Shown one piece after another: positions 37,436 to 45,647 of a stretch of 64,000 bases of DNA (positions are counted from its first letter, which is position 1; each line of letters starts with the position of its first letter). The notes beneath the pieces were generated by a model. That model was not told the DNA's origin and made no database searches. It worked only from the letters and a program-made list of their open reading frames with translations. The stretch lies in contig NZ_BAYX01000001.1 in NCBI RefSeq assembly GCF_000696095.1, forward strand, positions 1 through 64,000. Reading direction: 5' to 3'. The stretch comes from Rhizobium rhizogenes NBRC 13257 (GTDB lineage: Bacteria > Pseudomonadota > Alphaproteobacteria > Rhizobiales > Rhizobiaceae). The position numbers and the translations under genes are program-made.

Positions 37436-37936
37436 ATGACCCAGACTCTCGAAATTCACCCTCTGACCAAGGCTGCCTTCGCCCCCTTCGGCGACGTGAT
37501 CGAGGCTGACCCGGCGACGATGCGGTTCATCAATGGCGGCACGACGGAGCGGTTTCATGCGCTTTCCAGCGCCGAGGCCCTTGGCGACGGCGCACGGGTG
37601 ATCCTAAACCTCTTTCGTGGTCAGCCACGCGCCTTTCCCTATGCGATCGAGATGATGGAGCGTCACCCCTTCGGCAGCCAGAGTTTCGTGCCGCTCAACG
37701 GTCGTCCGTTCCTCGTGATCGTTTCGAAGGATGAGGACGGCAAGCCTGGTAGGCCGCAGGTCTTTCTGGCGCGCGGTGACCAGGGCGTGAATTATCGGGC
37801 CAATGTCTGGCATTATCCGCTGATGACGCTCGATCAGCCGAGCGATTTCCTCATTGTCGATCGTGACGGGCCGGGCAACAATCTGGCGGAATTCTTCTTC
37901 GACACCCCCTTCATCATTGGAGCGCCGACCCTATGA
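37436..37936 (+). CDS. allA: Ureidoglycolate lyase AllA
   Basis: 166 aa. Splits ureidoglycolate to glyoxylate and urea. Matches AllA from [19 protein letters not shown] through [10 protein letters not shown]. The ATG at 37436 gives the usual length; an upstream ATG at 37427 overlaps the previous stop codon and is possible. The stop overlaps uraH by four bases (ATGA). Confidence 0.92.
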   Translation: MTQTLEIHPLTKAAFAPFGDVIEADPATMRFINGGTTERFHALSSAEALGDGARVILNLFRGQPRAFPYAIEMMERHPFGSQSFVPLNGRPFLVIVSKDEDGKPGRPQVFLARGDQGVNYRANVWHYPLMTLDQPSDFLIVDRDGPGNNLAEFFFDTPFIIGAPTL

Positions 37937-38289
37937 CCGGACTGACGACCCATGTGCTCGACACTGCCCTCGGCAAGCCGGCTGAAGGACTGGTGATCGA
38001 TCTCTTCAAGATCGCGGGCGAGACGCGGACGCATCTCAAGACCGTGACGACCAATGCCGACGGGCGCGTCGGTGGCGGCCCGATCCTGATTGGCGATAGC
38101 TTCGTTGCCGGCACCTATGAGCTGCTCTTCAGGGCCGGTGATTATCTGCGCGCGAGCGGGGCCACGCTGCCCGATCCGGCTTTCCTCGATCTCGTGCCGA
38201 TCCGCTTCGGCATTGCCGATACGACGGCGCATTATCATGTGCCACTTTTGATTTCGCCCTATGGCTATTCCACCTATCGCGGGAGCTGA
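37933..38289 (+). CDS. uraH: 5-Hydroxyisourate hydrolase UraH
   Basis: 118-aa transthyretin-related protein that hydrolyses 5-hydroxyisourate to OHCU. The N-terminal [14 protein letters not shown], internal [16 protein letters not shown] and C-terminal YRGS signature are all present. Its start overlaps the allA stop codon, so the genes are translationally coupled. Confidence 0.95.
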   Translation: MTGLTTHVLDTALGKPAEGLVIDLFKIAGETRTHLKTVTTNADGRVGGGPILIGDSFVAGTYELLFRAGDYLRASGATLPDPAFLDLVPIRFGIADTTAHYHVPLLISPYGYSTYRGS

Positions 38290-38292
38290 GTT

Positions 38293-39033
38293 TTGCGTTT
38301 TGCTGTCATTGCGGACATCCACGGCAACCACCTCGCGCTGGAGGCCGTGCTTGCCGATATCCGTGCGCAGGGTATCGAGGACATCATCAATCTCGGCGAT
38401 TGCTTCAGCGGACCGCTGACCGCCGGCATGACGGCCGATATTCTGCTTGCCCTTGATGCTGTGACGGTTCGCGGCAATCACGATCGCTATCTGATCGAAC
38501 AGGCGCCGGAGACGATGCATGACTCGGACAGGGTCGCTTATAAGGACTTATCCCCGCATCATCTCGATTGGCTGCGAAGCCTGCCCTTCAGTACGACTTA
38601 TAAGGGCGAAGCCTATCTCTGCCATGCCACGCCGGCAAACGACAATATCTACTGGCTAGAAACCGTCTCTCCGGACGGTTATATCCATCTGAAGCCGCTT
38701 GAAGAGATCGAAACCTTCGCTGTCGGCGTTGATTTCCCGCTGATCCTATGCGGCCATAGCCATATTCCGCGTGCTGTCCGTCTTTCCGACGGGCGCCTGA
38801 TCGTCAATCCCGGCAGCGTCGGCTGCCCGGCCTATGACGACGATCTTCCCTACTATCACAGGGTTGAGGCAGGCCATCCCTTGGCCTCCTATGCCATCAT
38901 GGAAAAGGTCGGCGGCGTCTGGGTGCCGATCTTCCGGCAGGTGGCCTACGATCATCAAACGATGGCCGAATTCGCCACCAAAGTCGGTCGTGCCGATTGG
39001 GCGAGCGGGCTGGCAACGGGCTGGTTGCGCTAG
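38293..39033 (+). CDS. Metallophosphoesterase (YfcE/MJ0936 type)
   Basis: 246-aa calcineurin-like phosphoesterase. Metal-binding motifs are DIHGNH, GDCFSG, GNHDR and GHSHIPR, with VNPGSVG. It starts with TTG three bases after uraH, as the last gene of the purine operon. Substrate unknown; nucleotide or phosphodiester hydrolysis is plausible from context. Its end overlaps the convergent lldD-like gene by four bases. Confidence 0.85.
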   Translation: MRFAVIADIHGNHLALEAVLADIRAQGIEDIINLGDCFSGPLTAGMTADILLALDAVTVRGNHDRYLIEQAPETMHDSDRVAYKDLSPHHLDWLRSLPFSTTYKGEAYLCHATPANDNIYWLETVSPDGYIHLKPLEEIETFAVGVDFPLILCGHSHIPRAVRLSDGRLIVNPGSVGCPAYDDDLPYYHRVEAGHPLASYAIMEKVGGVWVPIFRQVAYDHQTMAEFATKVGRADWASGLATGWLR

Positions 39034-40169
39034 GCCCCGGCGATAATTCCCCGGTCCACCGTCTTGATATCCCGCTTGCCGCAGAACGCCATGGAGAGAT
39101 CCATCTCCTTGCGGATGATCTCCAGCGCCAGCGTCACGCCGTCCTTGCCCATGGCGCCGAGGCCGTAGAGGAAGGGGCGGCCGATATAGGTGCCCTTGGC
39201 GCCAAGCGCCACGGCGCGCAGCACATCCTGGCCGGAGCGAATGCCGCCGTCGATATGCACTTCGATCTTGTCGCCGACCGCATCGACGATCCCAGGCAGC
39301 ACACTGATCGAAGAGGGAGCGCCATCGAGCTGGCGGCCGCCATGGTTGGAGATGATGATTGCGTCCGCGCCGGTATCGACCGCCGCCTTGGCATCCTCCA
39401 CGTCGAGAATGCCCTTGATGATCAGCGGGCCACCCCAATATTCCTTGATCCAGGCGACGTCGCTCCACGACAGTCGCTGATCGAACTGACCGGTCGTCCA
39501 GTTCGAAAGGGATTTGACGTCGTTCACGCCCTTGGCGTGGCCGATGATGTTGCCAAAGGAATGCCGCTTGGTCTGTAGCATCTGCCAGCACCATGAGGGC
39601 CTGGTTGCCACCTGCCATACGTGCTTCGGAGCGAATTTCGGTGGTGCCGAGAGGCCGTTGCGGACGTCGTTGTGGCGCTGGCCGAGAATTTGCAGGTCGG
39701 CCGTCAGTACCAGAGCCGAGCATTTTGCCGCCTTGGCGCGATCGATCAGGCTCATCACGAAATCTCGGTCCTGCATCACATAGAGCTGGAACCAGAAGGG
39801 CTTCGTCGTCGCTGAGGCCACGTCCTCGATCGAGCAGATGCTCATGGTCGAGAGCGTGAAGGGAATGCCGAACTCTTCCGCCGCCCGCGCCGCCAGCATT
39901 TCGCCGTCGGCATGCTGCATGCCGGTCATCCCCGTCGGCGCCAGTGCCACCGGCATCGACACCTTCTGGCCGATCATGGTGCTTTCCAGCGTACGGTTGG
40001 TCATGTCGACGAGCACGCGCTGGCGCAGCTTGATCTTCCTGAAATCCGCTTCGTTGGCCTCATAGGTCGACTCGGTCCAGGAACCGGAATCGGCATATTG
40101 GAAGAACATTTTCGGCACGCGCCGTTTGGCCAGCTGTTTCAGGTCGGCAATGGTGAGCGGCGCGGTCAT
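39030..40169 (-). CDS. lldD: FMN-dependent alpha-hydroxy-acid dehydrogenase (LldD-like)
   Basis: 379-aa FMN enzyme. The active-site His-Gly-Gly-Arg is in ISNHGGRQLDG, and the TADLQILGQRHNDVRNG segment is typical of L-lactate dehydrogenases. Oxidises L-lactate or another 2-hydroxy acid and passes electrons to the respiratory chain. The start at 40169 is chosen over an upstream frame. It is 97 bases after guaD and may be co-transcribed; glycolate from purine-derived glyoxylate is a conceivable substrate. Confidence 0.85.
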   Translation of the reverse strand: MTAPLTIADLKQLAKRRVPKMFFQYADSGSWTESTYEANEADFRKIKLRQRVLVDMTNRTLESTMIGQKVSMPVALAPTGMTGMQHADGEMLAARAAEEFGIPFTLSTMSICSIEDVASATTKPFWFQLYVMQDRDFVMSLIDRAKAAKCSALVLTADLQILGQRHNDVRNGLSAPPKFAPKHVWQVATRPSWCWQMLQTKRHSFGNIIGHAKGVNDVKSLSNWTTGQFDQRLSWSDVAWIKEYWGGPLIIKGILDVEDAKAAVDTGADAIIISNHGGRQLDGAPSSISVLPGIVDAVGDKIEVHIDGGIRSGQDVLRAVALGAKGTYIGRPFLYGLGAMGKDGVTLALEIIRKEMDLSMAFCGKRDIKTVDRGIIAGA

Positions 40170-40265
40170 GGCGGTCTGCCTTCTTGACGAAAATGCTATG
40201 GAGAAATTTGGATCAGAACGGTTTGTTTCCGGATGTGAGAGTTCCATAATCGCGGGAGAACTCTA

Positions 40266-41573
40266 TCAATTCAAGACCGATTTTGCAGGTTTTCCCGCGA
40301 CATATGTCTCCACGATCGCCCGGTCGTCGCCCATCGTCTGCAACAGGAATAGCTCCTCGGGCAGCGCTTTTACCACCTCCATCTTCAGCGCCATGGCCGG
40401 TGTAGCGGCCGCGTTGAGGATGGTGAGGTCGGCATCGGTGCCTGGTTCGAGCGTGCCGATCTTGTCGGCGAGCGACAGGGCCTCGGCGTTGCCGAGCGTG
40501 ATGTAATAATAGCTTTCCAACGGGTTCAGGCGTTCGCCGAGGAGCTGCTGGATCTTGTAGGCCTCATCCATGGTTCTGAGCATGGAATAGCTGGAGCCGC
40601 CGCCGATATCGGTGGCGACGCCGATGCGGACGGGCTTTTCGCGGCGGGTCAGCGCTTTCAGCGGGAAAAGACCGGAGCCGAGGAAGAGGTTGGATGTTGG
40701 GCAGTGAACGGCGATCGCGCCGGCCTCGCTCATGGCGTCGGCTTCACGCTCCGACAGGTGGATTGCGTGGCCGAACAGGCTTTTCGGGCCGATCAGGCCG
40801 TAGCGGGCGTAGATGTCGGTATAGTCGATCGCATCCGGATAGAGCTCGCCGGTGAACTTGATCTCGTCGTGGTTTTCGGAAAGATGCGTCTGAATGTGCA
40901 GGTCGGGGAACTCGCGGGCAAGGGCCGCGGTGGCTTCCATCTGCTCGGGCGTCGAGGTGATGGCGAAGCGCGGCGTGATGGCGACGTGGTTACGGCCCTT
41001 GCCATGCCAGTCGGCAATCACCTGGCGGGTTTCGTCGTAGCCCATCTGCGGCGTGTCGAGCAGACCCTGCGGCGCGTTGCGGTCCATCATCACCTTGCCG
41101 CCGACCATACGCATGTCTCGGCGCATGGCTTCGGCAAAGAAGGCGTCGGCGGAGGTCTTGTGCACAGAGCAATAGGCAACCGCCGTCGTCGTGCCGTGGC
41201 GGATCAGCTCGTCGTAGAAATGGGTGGCGATGCGCTCGGCATGAGCGCTCTCGACGAAGCGGCATTCCTCGGGGAAGGTGTAGGTGTTCAGCCATTCCAG
41301 CAGGTTTGCGGCATAGGAGGCGATGACCTGCATTTGCGGGAAATGCAGGTGCATGTCGATGAAGCCCGGCAGGATCAGATGCGGCCGGTGGTCGATTTCG
41401 GCAACGTCCGCCGGTGCTTTCGCCTTGATCTCGGCATAGGGGCCGACAGCGGCGATGATGCCATTCTCGATCAGCAGGCCGCCATCGCTTTCATACGTAT
41501 AGCTGCCTGTGTCATCAAGGCTTTGCGGCGCGCGCTTGAAGGACAGCAGGCGGCCGCGCAAAAGGGTGGTCAT
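40266..41573 (-). CDS. guaD: Guanine deaminase GuaD
   Basis: 435-aa amidohydrolase converting guanine to xanthine. The metal-binding HxH motif is in GFIDMHLHFPQMQ, and later conserved segments are HLSENHDEIKF and HCPTSNLFLGSGLF. The start overlaps the puuD stop by four bases, showing a tight puuD-guaD operon. Confidence 0.92.
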   Translation of the reverse strand: MTTLLRGRLLSFKRAPQSLDDTGSYTYESDGGLLIENGIIAAVGPYAEIKAKAPADVAEIDHRPHLILPGFIDMHLHFPQMQVIASYAANLLEWLNTYTFPEECRFVESAHAERIATHFYDELIRHGTTTAVAYCSVHKTSADAFFAEAMRRDMRMVGGKVMMDRNAPQGLLDTPQMGYDETRQVIADWHGKGRNHVAITPRFAITSTPEQMEATAALAREFPDLHIQTHLSENHDEIKFTGELYPDAIDYTDIYARYGLIGPKSLFGHAIHLSEREADAMSEAGAIAVHCPTSNLFLGSGLFPLKALTRREKPVRIGVATDIGGGSSYSMLRTMDEAYKIQQLLGERLNPLESYYYITLGNAEALSLADKIGTLEPGTDADLTILNAAATPAMALKMEVVKALPEELFLLQTMGDDRAIVETYVAGKPAKSVLN

Positions 41574-42808
41574 TGGTCTTTTTCTCCGACGGAGCTTTCG
41601 AACCAGGCGACCAGCAGCTTGCGCTCCTCCGGGGTCACTTCGGTGACATTGCCGGGGGGCATGGCGTGGCTGCGGCCGGCCTGGATATAGATCTCGCGGG
41701 CATGCATAGCGATTTCTGCGTCGTTTTCCAGCATCACGTCCTTCGGCGGGCGCACAATGCCCTCATAAACCGGCTCGGCGGCGTGGCACATCGAACAGCG
41801 CGTCGAAACCGTCTGCTTTACCGCCGGGAAATGCGCGTCCGACGCAAACTGCTGGAAGGCGGGCGCGACTGCTTCGGCATCCTTCTCGCCGGTCAAGATC
41901 TTCGGCACGGTCGAAAGCCACATGATCAGGATGAAGAGGATGACGGTGACGATCCAGGTCCAGGTCGGGCGGCCCTTGCGGGCATGCGTGGTGTTGAACC
42001 AGTGGCGGATGGTGACGCCCATCAGGAACACCAGCGCGGCGATGACCCAGTTATAGGTCGTGCCGAAGGCCAGCGGATAGTGGTTCGACAGCATGAAGAA
42101 GATGACAGGCAGCGTCAGATAGTTGTTGTGTAGCGAACGCTGCTTGGCGATGCGGCCATATTTCGGGTCAGGCGTGCGGCCCGCGATCAGGTCGGCGACC
42201 ACGACCTTCTGGTTGGGGATGATGATCATGAAGACGTTCGCCGACATGATCGTCGCCGTGAACGCGCCGAGATGCAGGAAGGCGGCGCGGCCGGTGAAGA
42301 GATGCGTATAGCCCCAGGCCATAAAGACGAGGACGGCATAGAGGACCGCCATCAGGCCCCAGGTATTGTTGCCGAGCGGCGACTTGCAGAGCAGGTCGTA
42401 AACGATCCAGCCGCCGGCAAGCGAGGCGAGCGAGATGAGAATGGCAACGGGAACGCTGACGTCGAGCACATGCCGGTCGATGAGGAAGAGATTGGCGCCA
42501 CCGTAATAGACGATACAGAGCATCAGGAAGCCGGAGAGCCAGGTGAAATAGCTCTCATACTTGAACCAGGTCAGGTGTTCCGGCATCGAGGCCGGTGCGA
42601 CCAGATATTTCTGGATATGGTAGAAGCCGCCGCCATGCACCTGCCACTCCTCGCCATAGGCGCCGGGTGGAAGATGGGGACGCTTCACCAGCCCGAGATC
42701 GAGCGCGATGAAGTAGAAGGACGAACCGATCCAGGCAATGGCGGTGATGACGTGGAACCAGCGGGCAGCAAAGGCCAGCCATTCCCACGCGATGGCGTAT
42801 TCATACAT
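41570..42808 (-). CDS. puuD: Membrane-bound urate oxidase PuuD with cytochrome c domain
   Basis: 412 aa. The N-terminal 300 residues are an integral membrane domain (about eight segments) of the DUF989/urate hydroxylase type, opening with WEWLAFAARWFHVITAIAWIG. The C-terminal 100 residues are a c-type cytochrome with a haem motif CSMCHA. Oxidises urate to 5-hydroxyisourate, with electrons passed to cytochrome c rather than oxygen. First gene of the operon with guaD. Confidence 0.92.
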   Translation of the reverse strand: MYEYAIAWEWLAFAARWFHVITAIAWIGSSFYFIALDLGLVKRPHLPPGAYGEEWQVHGGGFYHIQKYLVAPASMPEHLTWFKYESYFTWLSGFLMLCIVYYGGANLFLIDRHVLDVSVPVAILISLASLAGGWIVYDLLCKSPLGNNTWGLMAVLYAVLVFMAWGYTHLFTGRAAFLHLGAFTATIMSANVFMIIIPNQKVVVADLIAGRTPDPKYGRIAKQRSLHNNYLTLPVIFFMLSNHYPLAFGTTYNWVIAALVFLMGVTIRHWFNTTHARKGRPTWTWIVTVILFILIMWLSTVPKILTGEKDAEAVAPAFQQFASDAHFPAVKQTVSTRCSMCHAAEPVYEGIVRPPKDVMLENDAEIAMHAREIYIQAGRSHAMPPGNVTEVTPEERKLLVAWFESSVGEKDQ

Positions 42809-43016
42809 TCAGTTCCCCTTTTCTTCCTCCGACTCGACACATTGCAAAATGTTGGGGACGGAGGGAAGGGGGGAGTTTGATGTGTCAGGGAAAAGCGACA
42901 CTCTTGTCGTGCGTCCGGCTCGCATTAGATCAGAATATGGCGAGTTGTGAAACGCCTGCGGCTGCTTTGAGCGGACTGCGTCCGCGTCAGCCGTCCATTT
43001 CGACGGAGAATTGCCC

Positions 43017-43349
43017 ATGCGTGGTATTCTGGCGTTCGTATTCTTTCTTTTTTCTACCGCGGCTCTCGCGCACGATGCGCCTTCCGGCTGGGCCTATGAT
43101 CCCTACTGTTGTAGTGGCGACAGCGAGACCGGCGATTGCGAGATGATCCCCTCCCGCACGGTCACCGTCATTCCGGGCGGTTATCGGATCATGCTGCAGC
43201 CGGGCGATCACCGCTATGTAACGCATGCTCATATCTTCACGCTGCCGCAGGGCAAGACGATGCGTTCGCCGGATGGGTCCTATCACCTTTGCCTGTTTCC
43301 GGACGAGAACACGCCACGCTGTTTCTACGCGCCGGACATGGCCTATTGA
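43017..43349 (+). CDS. Small secreted protein of unknown function
   Basis: 110 aa with a signal peptide cleaved near residue 19 (ALA-HDA). The mature part holds a CC pair and two further cysteines (YCCSGDSETGDC, LCLFPDENTPRCF), suggesting disulphides, and many His and Asp residues. No known family recognised. The ATG at 43017 is supported by GGAGA about 8 bases upstream. Confidence 0.75.
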   Translation: MRGILAFVFFLFSTAALAHDAPSGWAYDPYCCSGDSETGDCEMIPSRTVTVIPGGYRIMLQPGDHRYVTHAHIFTLPQGKTMRSPDGSYHLCLFPDENTPRCFYAPDMAY

Positions 43350-43352
43350 GCC

Positions 43353-44249
43353 CTATTCCAGTGGCATGTCGAATTCGCCGAGGATCCAGTTCCTGAAGGC
43401 ACGGATTCTCGGCGTGTGGCGCCTGCTTTCCGGATAGGCAATCCAGTAGTCCGAGCTATCGCTGCAAAGGATGTCGAAGGGCTGGATCAACCGCCCGCCG
43501 GCGAGATCGTCGGCGTAGAATTCGGGGGTCAGGATCGCCACGCCCTGTCCGGCGATGGCGGCACTTGCTTCGAAGGATTGCGCGCCGAGCCGGCTTCTCG
43601 GCCTGCCTTGCAGGCCGGGGTCGGGCACCTCCGCCGCCTGGAACCATTGCTCCCACCAGGGATCTCCGGCGTCGATGATCCGCAGCTTGAGAAGGTCGGC
43701 GGGCTCATGGATGCCGCCGATGCTGGCTGCCAGCTCGGGGCTGAGCATCGGTGTGAAGTTGATTTTCATCAACAGGTGGGCACGCAGGCCCGGCCATGTT
43801 CCGCGGCCGCTGCGAATAGCGATATCGGCCGGGTCGCGAGAGAAATCGATGAGCTTGCCCGAGGTGGCAAGCCGGACGGCGACATTCGGATGCTGCAGTT
43901 GAAACGAGCCGATATGTCGAGCAAGCCATTGCGACGCGAAGGTCGGCGTCGAATCGATGAGGAGCGTGGTCTCGGCGTCGCCGCTGACCGAAGCCATGGC
44001 CTCCTGCAGCAGGGCAAATGCCTCGCTTACCTTCGGCGCCAGCCGCTCTCCGGCCTCGGTCAACGCGATCTGCCTTGGCTTTCGCAAAAAGAGTAGCTCG
44101 CCGATATTCCCCTCCAGAAGCTTGATCTGATAGCTGACGGCCGTCTGCGTCATGCCCAGCTCCTCGCCGGCGCGGGTAAAACTGCCGAGCCGGGCGGCGG
44201 CCTCGAAGACGCGGAGCGCGTTCAATGGAAACTGTTTCGACAGCTTCAT
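43353..44249 (-). CDS. LysR-type regulator (GcvA-like)
   Basis: 298 aa. The helix-turn-helix is near residues 20-55 (FTRAGEELGMTQTAVSYQIK), followed by a GcvA-like effector domain. Starts at 44249 with AAGAGAGC upstream. It sits between the puuD-guaD and xdhABC groups, so it may regulate purine breakdown; this is inference. Its stop codon is 3 bases from that of the convergent secreted-protein gene. Confidence 0.8.
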   Translation of the reverse strand: MKLSKQFPLNALRVFEAAARLGSFTRAGEELGMTQTAVSYQIKLLEGNIGELLFLRKPRQIALTEAGERLAPKVSEAFALLQEAMASVSGDAETTLLIDSTPTFASQWLARHIGSFQLQHPNVAVRLATSGKLIDFSRDPADIAIRSGRGTWPGLRAHLLMKINFTPMLSPELAASIGGIHEPADLLKLRIIDAGDPWWEQWFQAAEVPDPGLQGRPRSRLGAQSFEASAAIAGQGVAILTPEFYADDLAGGRLIQPFDILCSDSSDYWIAYPESRRHTPRIRAFRNWILGEFDMPLE

Positions 44250-44351
44250 GGATAAGCTCTCTTTATGCATGCAGACGTTTGTTCGATTGGAATTTCAGCA
44301 TTTTCGGGAGCAATCTGCAATCCATATCATCGATTGGATTGAGGTGTTGTC

Positions 44352-44555
44352 ATGGATTGCCATGCTGTTGAACAGGTGAATATCGCGAGGCCTTCGGTTT
44401 TGGCCCGCATGTTGGAGACCTTGGCGCAGGTCTTTCCCGGAAGCACGGCGTCTTTGCCGCGGCTTGATCTCGACGAGATGCCCGAACAGCTCAAGCGTGA
44501 CCTCGGGTTTCTCGACGGGCGTGCGCCTCACTATGAGGATGGTCGGATGCGATAG
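44352..44555 (+). CDS. Small DUF1127-like protein
   Basis: 67 aa. The C-terminal part (DLDEMPEQLKRDLGFLDGR) resembles the end of DUF1127/YjiS-type short proteins of rhizobia. GAGGTG six bases before the ATG supports real translation. The gene is divergent from the LysR gene, and its last 25 bases overlap the 3' end of xdhC on the other strand. Function unknown; a false frame remains possible. Confidence 0.55.
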   Translation: MDCHAVEQVNIARPSVLARMLETLAQVFPGSTASLPRLDLDEMPEQLKRDLGFLDGRAPHYEDGRMR

Positions 44556-45346
44556 GCCGTAAAGGCCGTCAGCAACTCGGCGGCCGTCATGGCGGCGATG
44601 ACCTCCGGACGCTTGTCCTTCACCGCTCCGCCGCCGATCGGCAGCGTCAGCCGGTCGAGGAAAGTCTTGTCGCCGCCCTCGCGGGCAAGCCAATGGGCGA
44701 AGGTGGCGCGTTTCGTCGCCGAGCCGATCATGCCGACATAGGCGAGATCGGTGCGGGCAAGCGCCTGCTGGGCAATCAGGAAATCCAGCGCATGGTCATG
44801 GGTCAGGATGACGATGGCCACGCCTGCGGGAATATCCGATACCAAGGCTTCCGGCATGGCGACGAGGCGAGTGTTGATATCGGCCGGAAGCTCGTCCAGC
44901 TCCTCCTGCCGCGTTTCAATGACCGTGGTGATCATCGGTAGCGGTTTCAGCGCGATCGCCAGGGCGCGCCCGACATGGCCGGCGCCGAAGAGATAGACCT
45001 CCGGCCAGTCGCCGCTCTCGTCCCGCAGCCGCCGTTTCAGCGTCTCGATCGTCTCCGGCGTCGCTGGGCGGCAGCGCAGTTGCGTGCGGCCGCCGCAGCA
45101 TTGGCCGATCTCGGGGCCGAGCGGGATATCCATGAACTCCACGCCACCCGTACCCGCCAACATTTCCCGGGCATTGCCGATCGCCAGATACTCGAACTGC
45201 CCGCCGCCGATCGTCCCCCAGATATGATCCGCCGAGACCAGCATGAAGGTGCCGGCCTCGCGCGGGGTGGAGCCCTGCGTGCCGGTGATTTCGATCAGGA
45301 TGGCGCGTGGGTTTTGGGAGAGGAAGGCTTCGAGGGGTTGGGTCAT
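44531..45346 (-). CDS. xdhC: Xanthine dehydrogenase accessory protein XdhC
   Basis: 271 aa. Chaperone that binds molybdenum cofactor, supports its sulphuration and loads it into XdhB. Conserved segments: GTQGSTPREAGTFM, TIGGGQFE, FGAGHVGRAL and GMIGSATKRATF. Downstream of xdhB, with a 300-base gap that holds two repeat elements. Confidence 0.9.
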   Translation of the reverse strand: MTQPLEAFLSQNPRAILIEITGTQGSTPREAGTFMLVSADHIWGTIGGGQFEYLAIGNAREMLAGTGGVEFMDIPLGPEIGQCCGGRTQLRCRPATPETIETLKRRLRDESGDWPEVYLFGAGHVGRALAIALKPLPMITTVIETRQEELDELPADINTRLVAMPEALVSDIPAGVAIVILTHDHALDFLIAQQALARTDLAYVGMIGSATKRATFAHWLAREGGDKTFLDRLTLPIGGGAVKDKRPEVIAAMTAAELLTAFTAYRIRPSS

Positions 45347-45381
45347 ATATTGGGACCCTTGGAGTATGCTGAGAGTGTGTA

Positions 45382-45440
45382 CCCCCCTCGTCCTTCGGAC
45401 CTTTCGTGACATCTCCCCCACAAGGGGGGAGATCGTTGGG
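45382..45440 (+). repeat. Palindromic intergenic repeat, copy 1
   Basis: C-rich lead followed by a hairpin with 9-bp arms ATCTCCCCC/GGGGGAGAT (45411-45419, 45425-45433). It matches copy 2 in inverted orientation. The style is that of repeats scattered between genes in rhizobia; I cannot name the family. Confidence 0.65.
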
Positions 45441-45520
45441 CGTTTGCCGCGCCATCGGTAGAAACAATAAACTCGGCTTCAGCAGGTTCGTTGTTTGCTT
45501 GAGGCGAAAGAATGCTGCGA

Positions 45521-45572
45521 GTTGCCGATCTCCGCCCTTGTGGGGGAGATGCCCCAAAGGGGCAGAGGGGGG
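45521..45572 (-). repeat. Palindromic intergenic repeat, copy 2 (inverted)
   Basis: Reverse-complement counterpart of copy 1, with the ATCTCC...GGAGAT hairpin plus a second palindrome GCCCCAAAGGGGC (45551-45563). The two copies fill most of the gap 45347-45647; no gene is supported there, though open frames run across it. Confidence 0.65.
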
Positions 45573-45647
45573 CCGTTCGGCGCGTACCAACGAACACCCT
45601 GAGCGCAAGCGAAGGGTATTCCTTACGGCACGTCACCCCCCCAACCA

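Noticed and set aside
45382..45572. Possible CRISPR array
   Set aside because: Only two copies, inverted to each other and palindromic, without regular spacers or cas genes.
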